Shown: positions 1 through 8,395, numbered from the stretch's first letter. The stretch: DNA of 61,026 nt from Clostridium sp. CAG:221 (GCA_000435835.1 FR883414.1:7291-68316), one strand, 5' to 3'. Made by a program: numbers and translations. Notes: generated by a model not told the origin, from the sequence alone.

Positions 1-6
1 CGTTAA

Positions 7-165
7 TAATGCGTTAAAAAGAAAATTATAGTGCCCCAAAAGAACCGTAAAAGAAAAATAAATTAATTAAATTTTTGTAAGGACTTATTTTTCTTTTAGA
101 ACCTTTTGGTTGGCTAACAAAAGTTGCTTCCTTCGCTGAAGCATGGCGTCAGCCACTTTTGTACT
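7..165. repeat. 159-bp intergenic repeat, copy 1
   Basis: This stretch recurs at 6512-6670 with the same length and only two visible differences near its 3' end. It contains a long inverted repeat: a CCAAAAG and AAAAGAAAAATAA arm is answered by TTATTTTTCTTTT and CCTTTTGG. A second nested hairpin follows (TGGCTAAC / GTCAGCCA around GCTTC / GAAGC). It has no ORF, so it resembles a MITE-like or structured intergenic element. It ends about 70 bp before the flavoprotein start. Confidence 0.85.
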
Positions 166-233
166 ATATACATAATATTTTTTCTGTTATAATAAGAAAA
201 TAAACAAATGACTGATAGTGAGGTGTAGGCAAA

Positions 234-1439
234 ATGGCAAAGGTTATTGTTATAGGAGGCGGGCCAGCAGGTATTATGGCAGCTATAACGGCAGCTAAAA
301 ATAATGAAGTTATTTTAATAGAAAGAAATAATGAAATAGGCAAGAAGTTAAAACTTACTGGTGGCGGAAGATGCAATATCACTAATAACAGAGATATTGA
401 AGAGTTTTTTGGTAAAATAGTAACTAATAATAAATTTTTATATAGTGCTTTATATACTTTTTCAAACTATCAATTATTAGAGTATTTAAGTGAAAAAGGA
501 TTAGAATATAAGGTAGAGTATGATGAAAAAGTATATACAAAAAGCGATAAAGCAGATGAAGTAATAGCTTTATTTGAAAATGAATTAAGAGAAAACTGTG
601 TTAAGATATTATATAATACAAAAGTTGAAGATTTAATAATAAAGGAGAATGTAGTAAAAGGTGTGGTACTGGATACAGGTAGGTCTATTACAGGTGATAA
701 AGTGATAGTTACAACTGGGGGAAAAAGCTTCCCTACAACAGGATCAGATGGAAGTATGTATGAAGTTCTTAAAAAACATGGCCATACAATAACACCTATT
801 TATCCAGCTTTAATTCCCCTTGTTATAAAGGAGGAATTTGTTAAAAAACTTCAAGGTGTATCTATGAAGGATGTACATATACAAGCAAAAGTTAAAAAGA
901 AGAAGTTTGAAAAAGAAGGAGATATGATATTTACTCATTTTGGAATATCAGGTCCAGCAGTATTAAAGATTTCTTCATATTTAAATAAGGCTTTAGCTGA
1001 TGGTGAGGTAGAAGTGGTTTTAGATTTTCTTAAAGATAAATCAAAAGATGAACTTTCACAATTAATTAGAAGTAACAGTAATAAGACTGTATTAAATAAT
1101 TTAAAGGGAATTTTACCACAAAATTTCTTAAAACAGATATTTGAAATGCTTAACTTAGTGGAAGTTAAAGCCAGTGATTTAAAAAAAGAAGATGAAATTA
1201 AGATAATTTCATATATAAAAGAAATGAAGCTTACAGCAAGGGAGACTTTAACTATAAAGGCAGCACAGGTAACTTCAGGTGGAGTTAAAGTAAAGGAGAT
1301 TAATGCTTCTACCATGGAATCCAAATTAATAAATAATTTATATTTTGCCGGAGAAGTAATTGATATAGATGCTGAAACAGGTGGATATAATCTTCAAATG
1401 GCATTTTCAACAGGATATTTAGCAGGTAGTGACTTTTAA
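234..1439 (+). CDS. NAD(P)/FAD-dependent oxidoreductase, HI0933/BaiN family
   Basis: Flavoprotein of 401 aa. The N-terminus carries the dinucleotide-binding motif GGGPAGIMAA (residues 8-17), followed near residue 40 by the family-typical TGGGRCNITN. The C-terminal GEVIDIDAETGGYNLQ block completes the FAD site. Length matches the HI0933 (YhiN/BaiN) family. Some family members reduce bile-acid intermediates or other double bonds, but the substrate here cannot be read from sequence. The start is the ATG behind GAGGTG. A hairpin terminator follows directly, so the gene is probably monocistronic. It is read away from the 159-bp repeat just upstream. Confidence 0.88.
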   Translation: MAKVIVIGGGPAGIMAAITAAKNNEVILIERNNEIGKKLKLTGGGRCNITNNRDIEEFFGKIVTNNKFLYSALYTFSNYQLLEYLSEKGLEYKVEYDEKVYTKSDKADEVIALFENELRENCVKILYNTKVEDLIIKENVVKGVVLDTGRSITGDKVIVTTGGKSFPTTGSDGSMYEVLKKHGHTITPIYPALIPLVIKEEFVKKLQGVSMKDVHIQAKVKKKKFEKEGDMIFTHFGISGPAVLKISSYLNKALADGEVEVVLDFLKDKSKDELSQLIRSNSNKTVLNNLKGILPQNFLKQIFEMLNLVEVKASDLKKEDEIKIISYIKEMKLTARETLTIKAAQVTSGGVKVKEINASTMESKLINNLYFAGEVIDIDAETGGYNLQMAFSTGYLAGSDF

Positions 1440-1445
1440 ATTTAA

Positions 1446-1481
1446 AAAGCCTCATAGGATATTTCTATGAGGCTTAGTTTT
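1446..1481 (+). terminator. Rho-independent terminator of the flavoprotein gene
   Basis: The arms AAGCCTCATAG and CTATGAGGCTT form a perfect 11-bp stem with a 7-nt loop, followed by a T-rich tail (AGTTTT). It lies 6 bp after the stop codon. Confidence 0.85.
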
Positions 1482-1630
1482 ATGCCGAAAGATAGGAGTA
1501 TAACTTTTGCTAAGTGTTATTTGCTAAGTGTTATAATATATATTATGAAAAGAAATAATAAAATGTTACTAAAATAAAAAGTAGGCATAAAATATTAGTA
1601 AATCAATTATTTATAAATTTTAGAGAAAAA

Positions 1631-2182
1631 ATGAATATATATGATTTAAATGAAATATATGAAATGCTTAAGAGAAATGGTTATGTAGAAAAGGAAGATA
1701 ATATTTCAAGTAGTATTCCAGATATAGATCCTTCAGGGGGAGCTGATAGTAATTGCTGTGCTAATGTAAATTTAGATATTCCTGGAGGATTCCAAGATAT
1801 AAATCCAATGTTTTTTTTAACTATTGGTGAAGTTATTGGTAATATTATATCAGGAAGTGTACCTTTTAATGTAGCTGTGGCTATATCAAATTGGCTTAAC
1901 TTGGTAGGGCAAGCTATAGAAACTTATGGAGCACAGCAACAATATTTTCAAAATGGTCCAGGACGTTATTATGACTTAAGATATAAAAATGTAAATAATC
2001 CATTTTGTAGTTGTAATTCAAAAGAATCCAATTATAATTCTGAAGATAATTCAGAAGGTAGCAATAAAAAGAGTAGTGAAAGCTTAGAAATCATCATTGA
2101 AGAATTGAAAGATCAGATAGAAAAATTAAAAGCAAGAGTAAGCTTTTTAGAAAAGACTATAGTAGATAATATGAACCCTTAA
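1631..2182 (+). CDS. Unrecognised protein, paralogue A of a tandem pair
   Basis: 183 aa, no family recognised. The core at about residues 35-125 contains DIPGGFQDINPM, GEVIGNIISG, a hydrophobic stretch and AQQQYFQNGPGRYYDLRY. Nearly the same order of motifs occurs in the next gene, so the two are tandem duplicates. The N-terminal linker holds adjacent Cys residues (NCCAN). The tail (about residues 145-180) is a charged heptad pattern likely to form a coiled coil. There is no signal peptide. The ribosome binding site is weak (AGAGAA). A duplicated structural or assembly protein is one possibility, but that is inference only. Confidence 0.7.
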   Translation: MNIYDLNEIYEMLKRNGYVEKEDNISSSIPDIDPSGGADSNCCANVNLDIPGGFQDINPMFFLTIGEVIGNIISGSVPFNVAVAISNWLNLVGQAIETYGAQQQYFQNGPGRYYDLRYKNVNNPFCSCNSKESNYNSEDNSEGSNKKSSESLEIIIEELKDQIEKLKARVSFLEKTIVDNMNP

Positions 2183-2238
2183 GTTTAAATATACGTAATA
2201 TGGTAATAAGCAATAGTATTATATAGTAGGAAAAATAT

Positions 2239-2814
2239 ATGGCTTGGGATGCAGATATTACTAATGATAAAATTAATAGAAAAAATAAGAATAAAAAAAG
2301 TGACAATAAAGAAAGTTACTATGAAAATCAACAAAATAAAGAGTGCGAAATAGATCCTACTGGTGGTGCAAGTGAAAATAAGTATAAATATTGTGATTTA
2401 GATATTCCCTTTGGCTTTCAAGATATAGATCCAATGCTTATTACTGTTTTAGGAGAAGTTATTGGAAGCATATTATCAGGCAATATGCCTTCTAATGTGG
2501 CAAATGCTTTTGGAAATTGGGTACAGTTAATTGCCCAAGTAATAGTAATGTTTAATGCTCAACAACAATATTATCAAGCAGGCCCAGGAAGGTATTATAG
2601 CCCAGAATATCGAAATATATCTAATCCCTTTATAGCAGAACCAGAAACTTCTGATGGCGGTGAACGAATTGTTAAGAAGAAAAACAAAAAGAAATCTCAT
2701 AAAGAAAAAAAGCAAAGTTATAATGAGAAATATGAAGAAGATATTATAAGACAATTAAATGATAGAATTAGTGCACTGGAAAAAGAAATACAGGAATTAA
2801 AAAATAAAATGTAA
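2239..2814 (+). CDS. Unrecognised protein, paralogue B of a tandem pair
   Basis: 191 aa, paralogue of the gene 57 bp upstream. Shared signature: DIPxGFQDIxPM, GEVIGxIxSG, PxNVAxAxxNW, then AQQQYxQxGPGRYY and a final NPF. The conserved block spans about residues 50-135. The N-terminal 35 residues and the Lys-rich linker after residue 140 are highly charged. The last 25 residues have a coiled-coil-like heptad pattern, as in paralogue A. It has no signal peptide and no catalytic motif that I recognise. The close spacing and same strand suggest co-transcription with paralogue A. Confidence 0.72.
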   Translation: MAWDADITNDKINRKNKNKKSDNKESYYENQQNKECEIDPTGGASENKYKYCDLDIPFGFQDIDPMLITVLGEVIGSILSGNMPSNVANAFGNWVQLIAQVIVMFNAQQQYYQAGPGRYYSPEYRNISNPFIAEPETSDGGERIVKKKNKKKSHKEKKQSYNEKYEEDIIRQLNDRISALEKEIQELKNKM

Positions 2815-2905
2815 GTTAGCAAAATAGCTTTACATTTTATTTTTTTATTTATAATTATATAATATTAATATATGGAAAAAAATAACTGTATAAAGAGGTA
2901 ATTCT

Positions 2906-3766
2906 GTGATAGATAAATGTTTTAATCCATTATTATTATTTTTTATAATTCCCATATTATATTTAATATTTACATTTACTACTTATGGTAGAGAAGATGC
3001 TATAAGCAAAAACATTAAGATAATTAGAAGAATTTATTATAGTATATGGCTGTTTATTGCAGCTGTAATCATAAATATAATAGATGTAAAAAAGCTAGAA
3101 ATCAATAATAGTTTTGGTATACCAAAAGTTATCTGGATGGTTTTTTTAGTGTTTATAGCTTCAATGGTAACGGCTGTAATATTAGATATATTAATAATAT
3201 CAGCTAGTGGCTTAAAGGAAGTATCTTTAGGGTGGGCTAAAATTTCAAAAGATGAAGTACAAGCTAATATTGAAGAACAAAAAAATAATATGGATAAAAT
3301 ATTAGATAAAATAGAGTCTGAATATGAAGTAATTCAAAATTTTGAAGAGTATATACAAAGGCAATGTATAAGGAAAAAGTTAGAACAAGATTTTGAACAT
3401 TTTAATTGGCCAGAGGAATTTAAAGAATTGACTCAATATTACTGTAATTTTCAAAGTAGTAATATAAAAGTAGCTTATTTAATTATGGATGACTTATTTA
3501 ATAGAGAGCTAAAATTAACATATAATCTAACGGATACTAATATAAATACAGTAATAAAAGATATTAATGAAAATAAATCAACTATTGTGGCACAAAGATA
3601 TCAATTGTTATTTATTCCTTATACGCCAGTATATTATAATAAAAAAATTGTTATTATATTAAAAGGTCGAGAATATATTTTTGAAGTAGAACAAAGATTT
3701 ATAGTGAATTTATTTAAAATATTTGAAAATTATGTAACTGATATAATTGCAACATTAGAATATTAA
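2906..3766 (+). CDS. Unrecognised membrane protein
   Basis: 286 aa, GTG start behind AAGAGGT. Three hydrophobic segments are visible at about residues 8-28, 43-61 and 75-99. They are followed by a soluble domain of about 190 residues that begins with a charged helical stretch (about residues 110-160). No enzymatic motif is recognised. It follows the duplicated pair on the same strand and precedes the two tiny paralogous genes, so these five genes may form one unit. Function unknown. Confidence 0.7.
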   Translation: MIDKCFNPLLLFFIIPILYLIFTFTTYGREDAISKNIKIIRRIYYSIWLFIAAVIINIIDVKKLEINNSFGIPKVIWMVFLVFIASMVTAVILDILIISASGLKEVSLGWAKISKDEVQANIEEQKNNMDKILDKIESEYEVIQNFEEYIQRQCIRKKLEQDFEHFNWPEEFKELTQYYCNFQSSNIKVAYLIMDDLFNRELKLTYNLTDTNINTVIKDINENKSTIVAQRYQLLFIPYTPVYYNKKIVIILKGREYIFEVEQRFIVNLFKIFENYVTDIIATLEY

Positions 3767-3804
3767 AAGGTTACATTAAAACCATAGAAAGAAGGCATTT
3801 TATT

Positions 3805-3972
3805 ATGAGTAAAATATCTGAACTATCATTTAAAGAAGCCATAAAGTTAGCAAAGAGAATAAAGGTAAAAGGCGGAGTAGGAGCAAAAACTGTTGATTTA
3901 TCCAATAGAGGAGATTCTCTAAATAAAGCTAATTTAAAAAGTGAGCATATTTTAAAATCATTAAAGCAATAA
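3805..3972 (+). CDS. Small basic protein, tiny paralogue 1
   Basis: A 55-aa ORF with ATG behind GAAAGAAGG. It contains IKLAKRIKVKGGVGAK (about residues 13-28) and ends with DSLNK plus a short helix. The next small ORF has the same layout, which supports both being real genes. There is no signal peptide or Cys. The GGVG-K core and lysine content are compatible with nucleic-acid binding or a spore-type small protein, but it does not show the small acid-soluble protein consensus. Function unknown. Confidence 0.65.
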   Translation: MSKISELSFKEAIKLAKRIKVKGGVGAKTVDLSNRGDSLNKANLKSEHILKSLKQ

Positions 3973-4032
3973 AATTAACTAAAAAGAAAAGTAAATCATA
4001 TAGTATATGGAAGCAATTTTAGGAAGGCGTAC

Positions 4033-4176
4033 ATGAATAGAGAAGAAAGTATTAAATTAGCAAGAGATATAAAGGCTAAAGGTGGTGTAGGCCCTAAAAA
4101 AATAGGTTTATCATATTCTAAGGATGATCCTTTAAATAAGATTAAAAGGAAAATTAATAGTATATTAAAAGAATAA
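4033..4176 (+). CDS. Small basic protein, tiny paralogue 2
   Basis: A 47-aa ORF with ATG behind AGGAAGG. It aligns with the 55-aa ORF 60 bp upstream: IKLARDIKAKGGVGPK matches IKLAKRIKVKGGVGAK, and DPLNK matches DSLNK. Conservation of protein sequence with diverged flanks argues for coding function. A strong terminator follows at 4211, closing the unit. No family recognised. Confidence 0.65.
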   Translation: MNREESIKLARDIKAKGGVGPKKIGLSYSKDDPLNKIKRKINSILKE

Positions 4177-4210
4177 TAATATGAAAAAATTTGAGAAATA
4201 ATATAATTGT

Positions 4211-4270
4211 AAAGCTGATTAATGTAGAAGAAGTATAAAAGCTTTGTAAGCATTAATGCAGCTTTATTTT
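4211..4270 (+). terminator. Terminator after the small-protein pair
   Basis: AAAGCTGATTAATG pairs with CATTAATGCAGCTTT (one offset base) across a loop of about 25 nt, then ATTTTAT. It ends the 1.6-4.2 kb gene cluster. A second AT-only inverted repeat (TTTTCAAATATA / TATATTTGAAAA) lies at about 4301-4331 ahead of the aminopeptidase. Confidence 0.7.
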
Positions 4271-4384
4271 ATGATTAAATTGAATTAGATTATCTTTATT
4301 TTTCAAATATAAGTTTTTTATATTTGAAAATAATAATTAACATGTATAATAAAATTGTGAATGAAATAAAAAGGAGGCTTATTT

Positions 4385-6142
4385 GTGAGAAATGTTGAAA
4401 ATTTAAGAGAGGCTATGAAAAGAAATAATATAAATTATTATATAATTCCAAGTAGTGATCCACATCAAAGTGAATATGTTTCAGAACATTATAGGGGAAG
4501 AGCATATATTTCAGGTTTTACTGGTTCAGCAGGTACTTTATTGGTAGGGGAAAATGAAGCAAAGCTTTGGACTGATGGACGATATTTTATTCAAGCACAG
4601 GAAGAATTAAACCAATCAGGGATAGATTTAATGAAGATGGCCACAGCTGGTGTTGATACATTACCTATGTGGATTAAGAAAAACGTAAAGAGCGGAGAAA
4701 CTGTAGGGTTTGATGGAAGATGTTATTCAATAAATCAGTATAAGGAATTATTAGAAATTGCTAATGAAAATAAATTTAATATAGATATGGCCCATGATTT
4801 ATTAGAAGATGTGTGGCAGGAAAGACCAGAATTGCCTAAAGGAGAAGTATTTATACATGATATTAAATATTGTGGAATGATGGCAAAAGATAAGATTGAA
4901 GATGTAAGACAAGCTATTGAAATGATGAATGGAGATGCTATGTTAATATCTTCATTAGATGATATAGCATGGCTTTTTAATATTAGAGGAAATGATATAT
5001 TATTTAACCCTGTAGTTTTAAGTTATGCAATAATAACTAAAAATAGTGCACAGCTATATATAGATAAGTCAAAGGTTTCTGATGAAGTTAGAGAATTGCT
5101 TTTAATGGAAGGTATTGAAGTCCATGACTATAATCATATTGAAGAAGCAGTAGCACAGTTAAAAGGAAAGGTCATATTAGATCCGTCAAAAGTAAATGCA
5201 AGGTTATATTCATTAATTAATTGTGAAATTATTTTTAAGAGCAATATAACTACAGACTTAAAAGCCATAAAAAATGAAGTGGAAATTATGAACTTAGGTA
5301 AATGTCAGGTAAGAGATGGCGTTGCAATGGTTAAATTTATTAAATGGCTTAAGGAAAATGTGGGTAAGGAAAAGATTACAGAAATTTCTGCCAGTGAAAA
5401 ATTGTCTCAGTTAAGAGCAGAAGGAGAACTATCTAAAGGTGATAGCTTTAAGACCATAGCTGGATATAAGGAACATGCAGCAATGATGCATTATTCTGCT
5501 AGTGAAGAAAGTGATTATGAATTAAAAGCAGAAGGATTATTCCTAGTTGATTCTGGCGGACAATATCTTGATGGCACTACTGATATAACAAGGACATTTG
5601 TTTTAGGAAAGCTTACTGAAGAAGAAAAGAAAGATTATACTTTAGTTTTAAAAGGACATATAAATTTAGCTAGAGCTAAGTTTCTAAAGGGAACCCATGG
5701 AGAAAATTTAGATATTCTTGCAAGAGGACCATTATGGAAACATGGATTAGATTATAAATGTGGAACTGGTCATGGAGTAGGTTTCTTCTTAAATGTTCAT
5801 GAGGGACCTCAGGGATTAAGGCAAAGTGGAAATAAGGTTCCATTGGAGCTAGGTATGGTAATAACTAATGAGCCAGGAGTATATAAAGAAGGAAAGCATG
5901 GTATAAGAATTGAAAATACATTATTAGTTGTAAAAGATGAATTAAATGAAAATGGACAATTCTATAGATTTAATACTATTTCATATTGCCCAATAGATTT
6001 AAATGGTGTTAATGTAAAAATGCTAAACAAGGAAGAAAGATTATGGCTTAATAGATATCATAGAAATGTTTATGAAAGATTGAGTCCATATTTAAATAAA
6101 GAAGAAAAAGAATTTTTAAAATATGAAACCAGAGAAATATAG
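4385..6142 (+). CDS. Xaa-Pro aminopeptidase (M24B, long aminopeptidase P1 type)
   Basis: 585 aa, GTG start with AAAGGAGG seven bases upstream. The length and layout match the long, cytosolic aminopeptidase P1 type: two creatinase-like N-terminal domains (about residues 1-300), the M24 pita-bread catalytic domain (about 310-520) and the C-terminal extension. The five metal ligands are visible: Asp389 and Asp400 in DSGGQYLDGTTD, His463 in GTGHGVGF, Glu496 in TNEPGVY and Glu510 in GIRIENTLLV. It removes N-terminal residues preceding proline and probably serves peptide catabolism. It appears to stand alone between a terminator and the TPP leader. Confidence 0.93.
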   Translation: MRNVENLREAMKRNNINYYIIPSSDPHQSEYVSEHYRGRAYISGFTGSAGTLLVGENEAKLWTDGRYFIQAQEELNQSGIDLMKMATAGVDTLPMWIKKNVKSGETVGFDGRCYSINQYKELLEIANENKFNIDMAHDLLEDVWQERPELPKGEVFIHDIKYCGMMAKDKIEDVRQAIEMMNGDAMLISSLDDIAWLFNIRGNDILFNPVVLSYAIITKNSAQLYIDKSKVSDEVRELLLMEGIEVHDYNHIEEAVAQLKGKVILDPSKVNARLYSLINCEIIFKSNITTDLKAIKNEVEIMNLGKCQVRDGVAMVKFIKWLKENVGKEKITEISASEKLSQLRAEGELSKGDSFKTIAGYKEHAAMMHYSASEESDYELKAEGLFLVDSGGQYLDGTTDITRTFVLGKLTEEEKKDYTLVLKGHINLARAKFLKGTHGENLDILARGPLWKHGLDYKCGTGHGVGFFLNVHEGPQGLRQSGNKVPLELGMVITNEPGVYKEGKHGIRIENTLLVVKDELNENGQFYRFNTISYCPIDLNGVNVKMLNKEERLWLNRYHRNVYERLSPYLNKEEKEFLKYETREI

Positions 6143-6233
6143 ACATAAGATATAATAGGTTAATTTTAAAAAATAAAGTGTTGTAAAAATATATAGATAA
6201 GTTTACAATAAAAGGGACAATAATATATAAAAT

Positions 6234-6316
6234 TTGCTAGGGGTGCTACAAAAAGCTGAGAGATATGACATAATCAACCCTTGTACCTGAACTGGATAAT
6301 GCCAGCGGAGGAAAGC
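6234..6316 (+). ncRNA. TPP riboswitch (THI element)
   Basis: The conserved blocks appear in order: GGGGTGCT, then CTGAGAG, AACCCTTG, ACCTGAACTGGATAATGCC and GCGGAGGAAAG. This is the thiamin pyrophosphate aptamer. It is followed not by a thi gene but by a repeat, a terminator, the 159-bp repeat and mgtE. thiD starts about 2.1 kb downstream. Confidence 0.96.
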
Positions 6317-6321
6317 GTAAA

Positions 6322-6357
6322 TCAATGATGAATGACGAATTATGAATGATGAATTAA
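6322..6357. repeat. ATGAATTATGAATGATG-type repeat fragment
   Basis: Short degenerate tandem of ATGAATGA/GAATTATGA units, matching one arm of the palindromic repeat best seen at 43537-43669. It sits between the TPP aptamer and its presumed terminator. Confidence 0.65.
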
Positions 6358-6407
6358 AAGAAAACTACTTTTATTTAAGTAGCTTAATTATTTATTTATA
6401 TTCAAGA

Positions 6408-6438
6408 GCTGTACTCTGGTAAGAGTGCAGCTTTTTTA
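6408..6438 (+). terminator. Terminator, probable TPP expression platform
   Basis: AGCTGTACTCT pairs with AGAGTGCAGCT around a GGTA loop (one mismatch), followed by six T. It lies 90 bp after the aptamer, with a repeat fragment between them. Confidence 0.75.
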
Positions 6439-6479
6439 ACGCTTAGAAAAGTATAAAATTTTTAGCATAGGGAATACTA
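6433..6479. repeat. 47-bp post-terminator repeat, copy 1
   Basis: The block starting TTTTTTAACGCTTAG and ending ATAGGGAATACT recurs at 17727-17774 with a few changes. In both places it follows the terminator hairpin of a leader RNA. It contains AGTAT / ATACT arms. Confidence 0.7.
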
Positions 6480-6511
6480 ATAAATTAGCCATTTCTTATA
6501 TACAGTGTTAC

Positions 6512-6670
6512 TAATGCGTTAAAAAGAAAATTATAGTGCCCCAAAAGAACCGTAAAAGAAAAATAAATTAATTAAATTTTTGTAAGGACTTATTTTTCTT
6601 TTAGAACCTTTTGGTTGGCTAACAAAAGTTGCTTCCTTCGCTGAAGCGTGGCGTTAGCCACTTTTGTACT
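6512..6670. repeat. 159-bp intergenic repeat, copy 2
   Basis: Near-identical to 7-165. The differences I see are A to G in the GCATGGCG segment and C to T in GTCAGCC. It lies between the TPP leader and the mgtE leader. A fragment of its 3' end recurs at 8336-8355, just before thiD. Confidence 0.87.
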
Positions 6671-6683
6671 TTTGCTTAGATAT

Positions 6684-6815
6684 TTGAGAGGTGGTGAGGT
6701 AAATGGAATCTGGTCCGATTAAGCTGAAGAGTAAAAATAAAAAAGTGAATAAAGCTATGGAAGAAGAGGTTTGCCTCACTGGCAAGCTTTAATCTTCCTG
6801 CCTTTAAGGAGGAGT
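6684..6815 (+). ncRNA. Candidate structured leader RNA of mgtE
   Basis: The 130 bp before mgtE hold competing pairings. GGTGAGGTAAA (6693-6703) can pair with TTTGCCTCACT (6770-6780), but the same segment can instead form the hairpin TTGCC-TCACT-GGCAA. GATTAAGCT (6717-6725) can pair with AGCTTTAATC. TTCCT can pair with the AGGAGGAG ribosome binding site. Mutually exclusive stems plus a sequestered ribosome binding site suggest a translational switch. mgtE genes are often under the Mg2+ M-box, but I cannot fit this leader to the M-box consensus. Confidence 0.45.
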
Positions 6816-6819
6816 AAAA

Positions 6820-8166
6820 ATGAATCTAGAAATGACAGAAAAAAGATTATTAAAAATATTGATTCATGGTACTGATAAAGAGTTGGCAGAAATAATTGAA
6901 GATATTCATCCAGCAGATATTTTAGATGCAATTCATGAAAATGAAAATGAAGTAGGAAAAATATTAAATAGATTACCAGAATGGATGATTGCAGCAGTTA
7001 TTGAAGAGGAAGATGATGATGAAGAAAAGTATAAGCTTTTAAAGAAGTTTCCTGAAAGTAAACAGAAGAAGATTTTAAATGAGATGTCCTCAGATGAAAT
7101 AACAGATTTAATAGGAGTGCTAGATGATAAAGAATCTGAAGCCGTTTTAGAGAAAATAAATGCGGAAGATAGAAAAGATGTCCAAAGATTATTAGCTTAC
7201 GAACCAGAAACAGCTGGTGGTATAATGGCTACAGAATTTATTTCTATAGATGAAAATAAATCTATTAGGGAAACTTTAAAATATCTTCAAAAGGAAGCAC
7301 CAGATGCTGAAAGTATATATTATCTATACGTAGTGGATAAGAAGAGGATTTTAAGAGGTGTAGTATCACTAAGAGATATAGTATGTACTGATTTTGATAT
7401 GAAAATTTCAGAAATAACCAATACTAATGTTATAGCCTTAAGATATGATATGGATCAGGAGGAAGTAGCCAATGCCTTTGAAAAGTATGGTTTTATATCA
7501 ATGCCAGTAGTTGATGAAAAGGAAAAGCTTTTAGGGATAGTAACTGCTGATGATATCATGGAAGTAATAAAAGATGAATCCACTGAGGATATTCATCGTC
7601 TAGGAGGAATAGATGAAGAAGAAAAAGTTGATGGAACCTTAAGAGAATCAATAAAAAGTAGGCTTCCATGGCTGATGGTAAATTTGCTTACAGCACTTTT
7701 AGCTTCAGCGGTAGTAGGTATTTTTGAAGGAACTATTTCACAAGTAGTAACACTTGCAACATTTATGCCTATAGTTACTGGTATGGGAGGAAATGCAGGA
7801 ACACAGACATTAACAATCATAGTAAGAGGTATAGCTTTAGGTGAGCTTACAGGTGAAAATGCTAAAAGAATATTAAAAAAAGAGATTTTAGTAGGGTTTA
7901 CAACAGGAATCGCCATAGGTGCTGCCATTGCAGTAATAGGTTATCTATGGGAAAGAAACTTTATGTTTGGTATAGTTATAGGTACAGCAATGATTTTAAA
8001 TATGGTGGTTGCCACAATAGCTGGCTTTATAGTTCCAGTAATATTAAAAAAAGTAAATGTAGATCCAGCATTAGCATCTGCTGTATTTGTTACCACAGTA
8101 ACTGATGTTTTAGGATTTTTCTTCTTTTTAGGATTAGCTACTATTTTCATTAGTTATTTAAATTAG
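6820..8166 (+). CDS. mgtE: MgtE-family magnesium transporter
   Basis: 448 aa. Order: MgtE N-terminal superhelical domain (about residues 20-125), two CBS domains (about 130-255), then the membrane domain with five hydrophobic segments (about 280-448) containing PIVTGMGGNAGTQT, the conserved pore-region motif. It is a Mg2+ channel gated by cytosolic Mg2+ binding in the N and CBS domains. The ATG lies behind AAGGAGGAG, which may be masked by the leader. It stands between the TPP riboswitch and the thi genes and is unrelated to thiamin by function. Confidence 0.94.
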   Translation: MNLEMTEKRLLKILIHGTDKELAEIIEDIHPADILDAIHENENEVGKILNRLPEWMIAAVIEEEDDDEEKYKLLKKFPESKQKKILNEMSSDEITDLIGVLDDKESEAVLEKINAEDRKDVQRLLAYEPETAGGIMATEFISIDENKSIRETLKYLQKEAPDAESIYYLYVVDKKRILRGVVSLRDIVCTDFDMKISEITNTNVIALRYDMDQEEVANAFEKYGFISMPVVDEKEKLLGIVTADDIMEVIKDESTEDIHRLGGIDEEEKVDGTLRESIKSRLPWLMVNLLTALLASAVVGIFEGTISQVVTLATFMPIVTGMGGNAGTQTLTIIVRGIALGELTGENAKRILKKEILVGFTTGIAIGAAIAVIGYLWERNFMFGIVIGTAMILNMVVATIAGFIVPVILKKVNVDPALASAVFVTTVTDVLGFFFFLGLATIFISYLN

Positions 8167-8275
8167 TAGCTCTTGTAAGAAAAAATATAAAAAAACCATA
8201 TTTACTTAATCATATAAGTGAATAAAAATATGTTAAAATAATAATATATAATAAAAGAAAAATAGTAACCTTAAT

Positions 8276-8326
8276 AATCCAGGACATCAGAAGAAAAAAG
8301 TGAGATTTTGATGTTCTGGATTTTAT
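8276..8326 (+). terminator. Terminator after mgtE
   Basis: AATCCAGGACATCA pairs with TGATGTTCTGGATT (one mismatch) around a loop of about 18 nt, then TTATT. It separates mgtE from thiD, so the upstream TPP riboswitch is unlikely to reach the thi genes by simple read-through. Confidence 0.75.
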
Positions 8327-8334
8327 TGTATTAA

Positions 8335-8395
8335 AGTCAGCCACTTTTGTACTATTCATAATCCATCATTTATCATTCATAATTCATAATTAACC
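8335..8395. repeat. Repeat mosaic before thiD
   Basis: GTCAGCCACTTTTGTACTAT repeats the 3' end of the 159-bp element (exactly as in copy 1). It is followed by a CATAATCCATCATTTATC-type run, one arm of the ATGAATTATG repeat family. Together they suggest rearrangement immediately upstream of thiD. Confidence 0.6.

Noticed and set aside
935..1324. Minus-strand open frame inside the flavoprotein gene
   Set aside because: It lies wholly opposite a clear family gene, has no ribosome binding site and its sequence is low-complexity Ser/Ile-rich, as expected of an antisense shadow.
6684..6815. Guanidine (ykkC) riboswitch, suggested by CTGGTCCGA
   Set aside because: The other conserved ykkC blocks, including ACGG and GGGAC near the 3' end, are missing.
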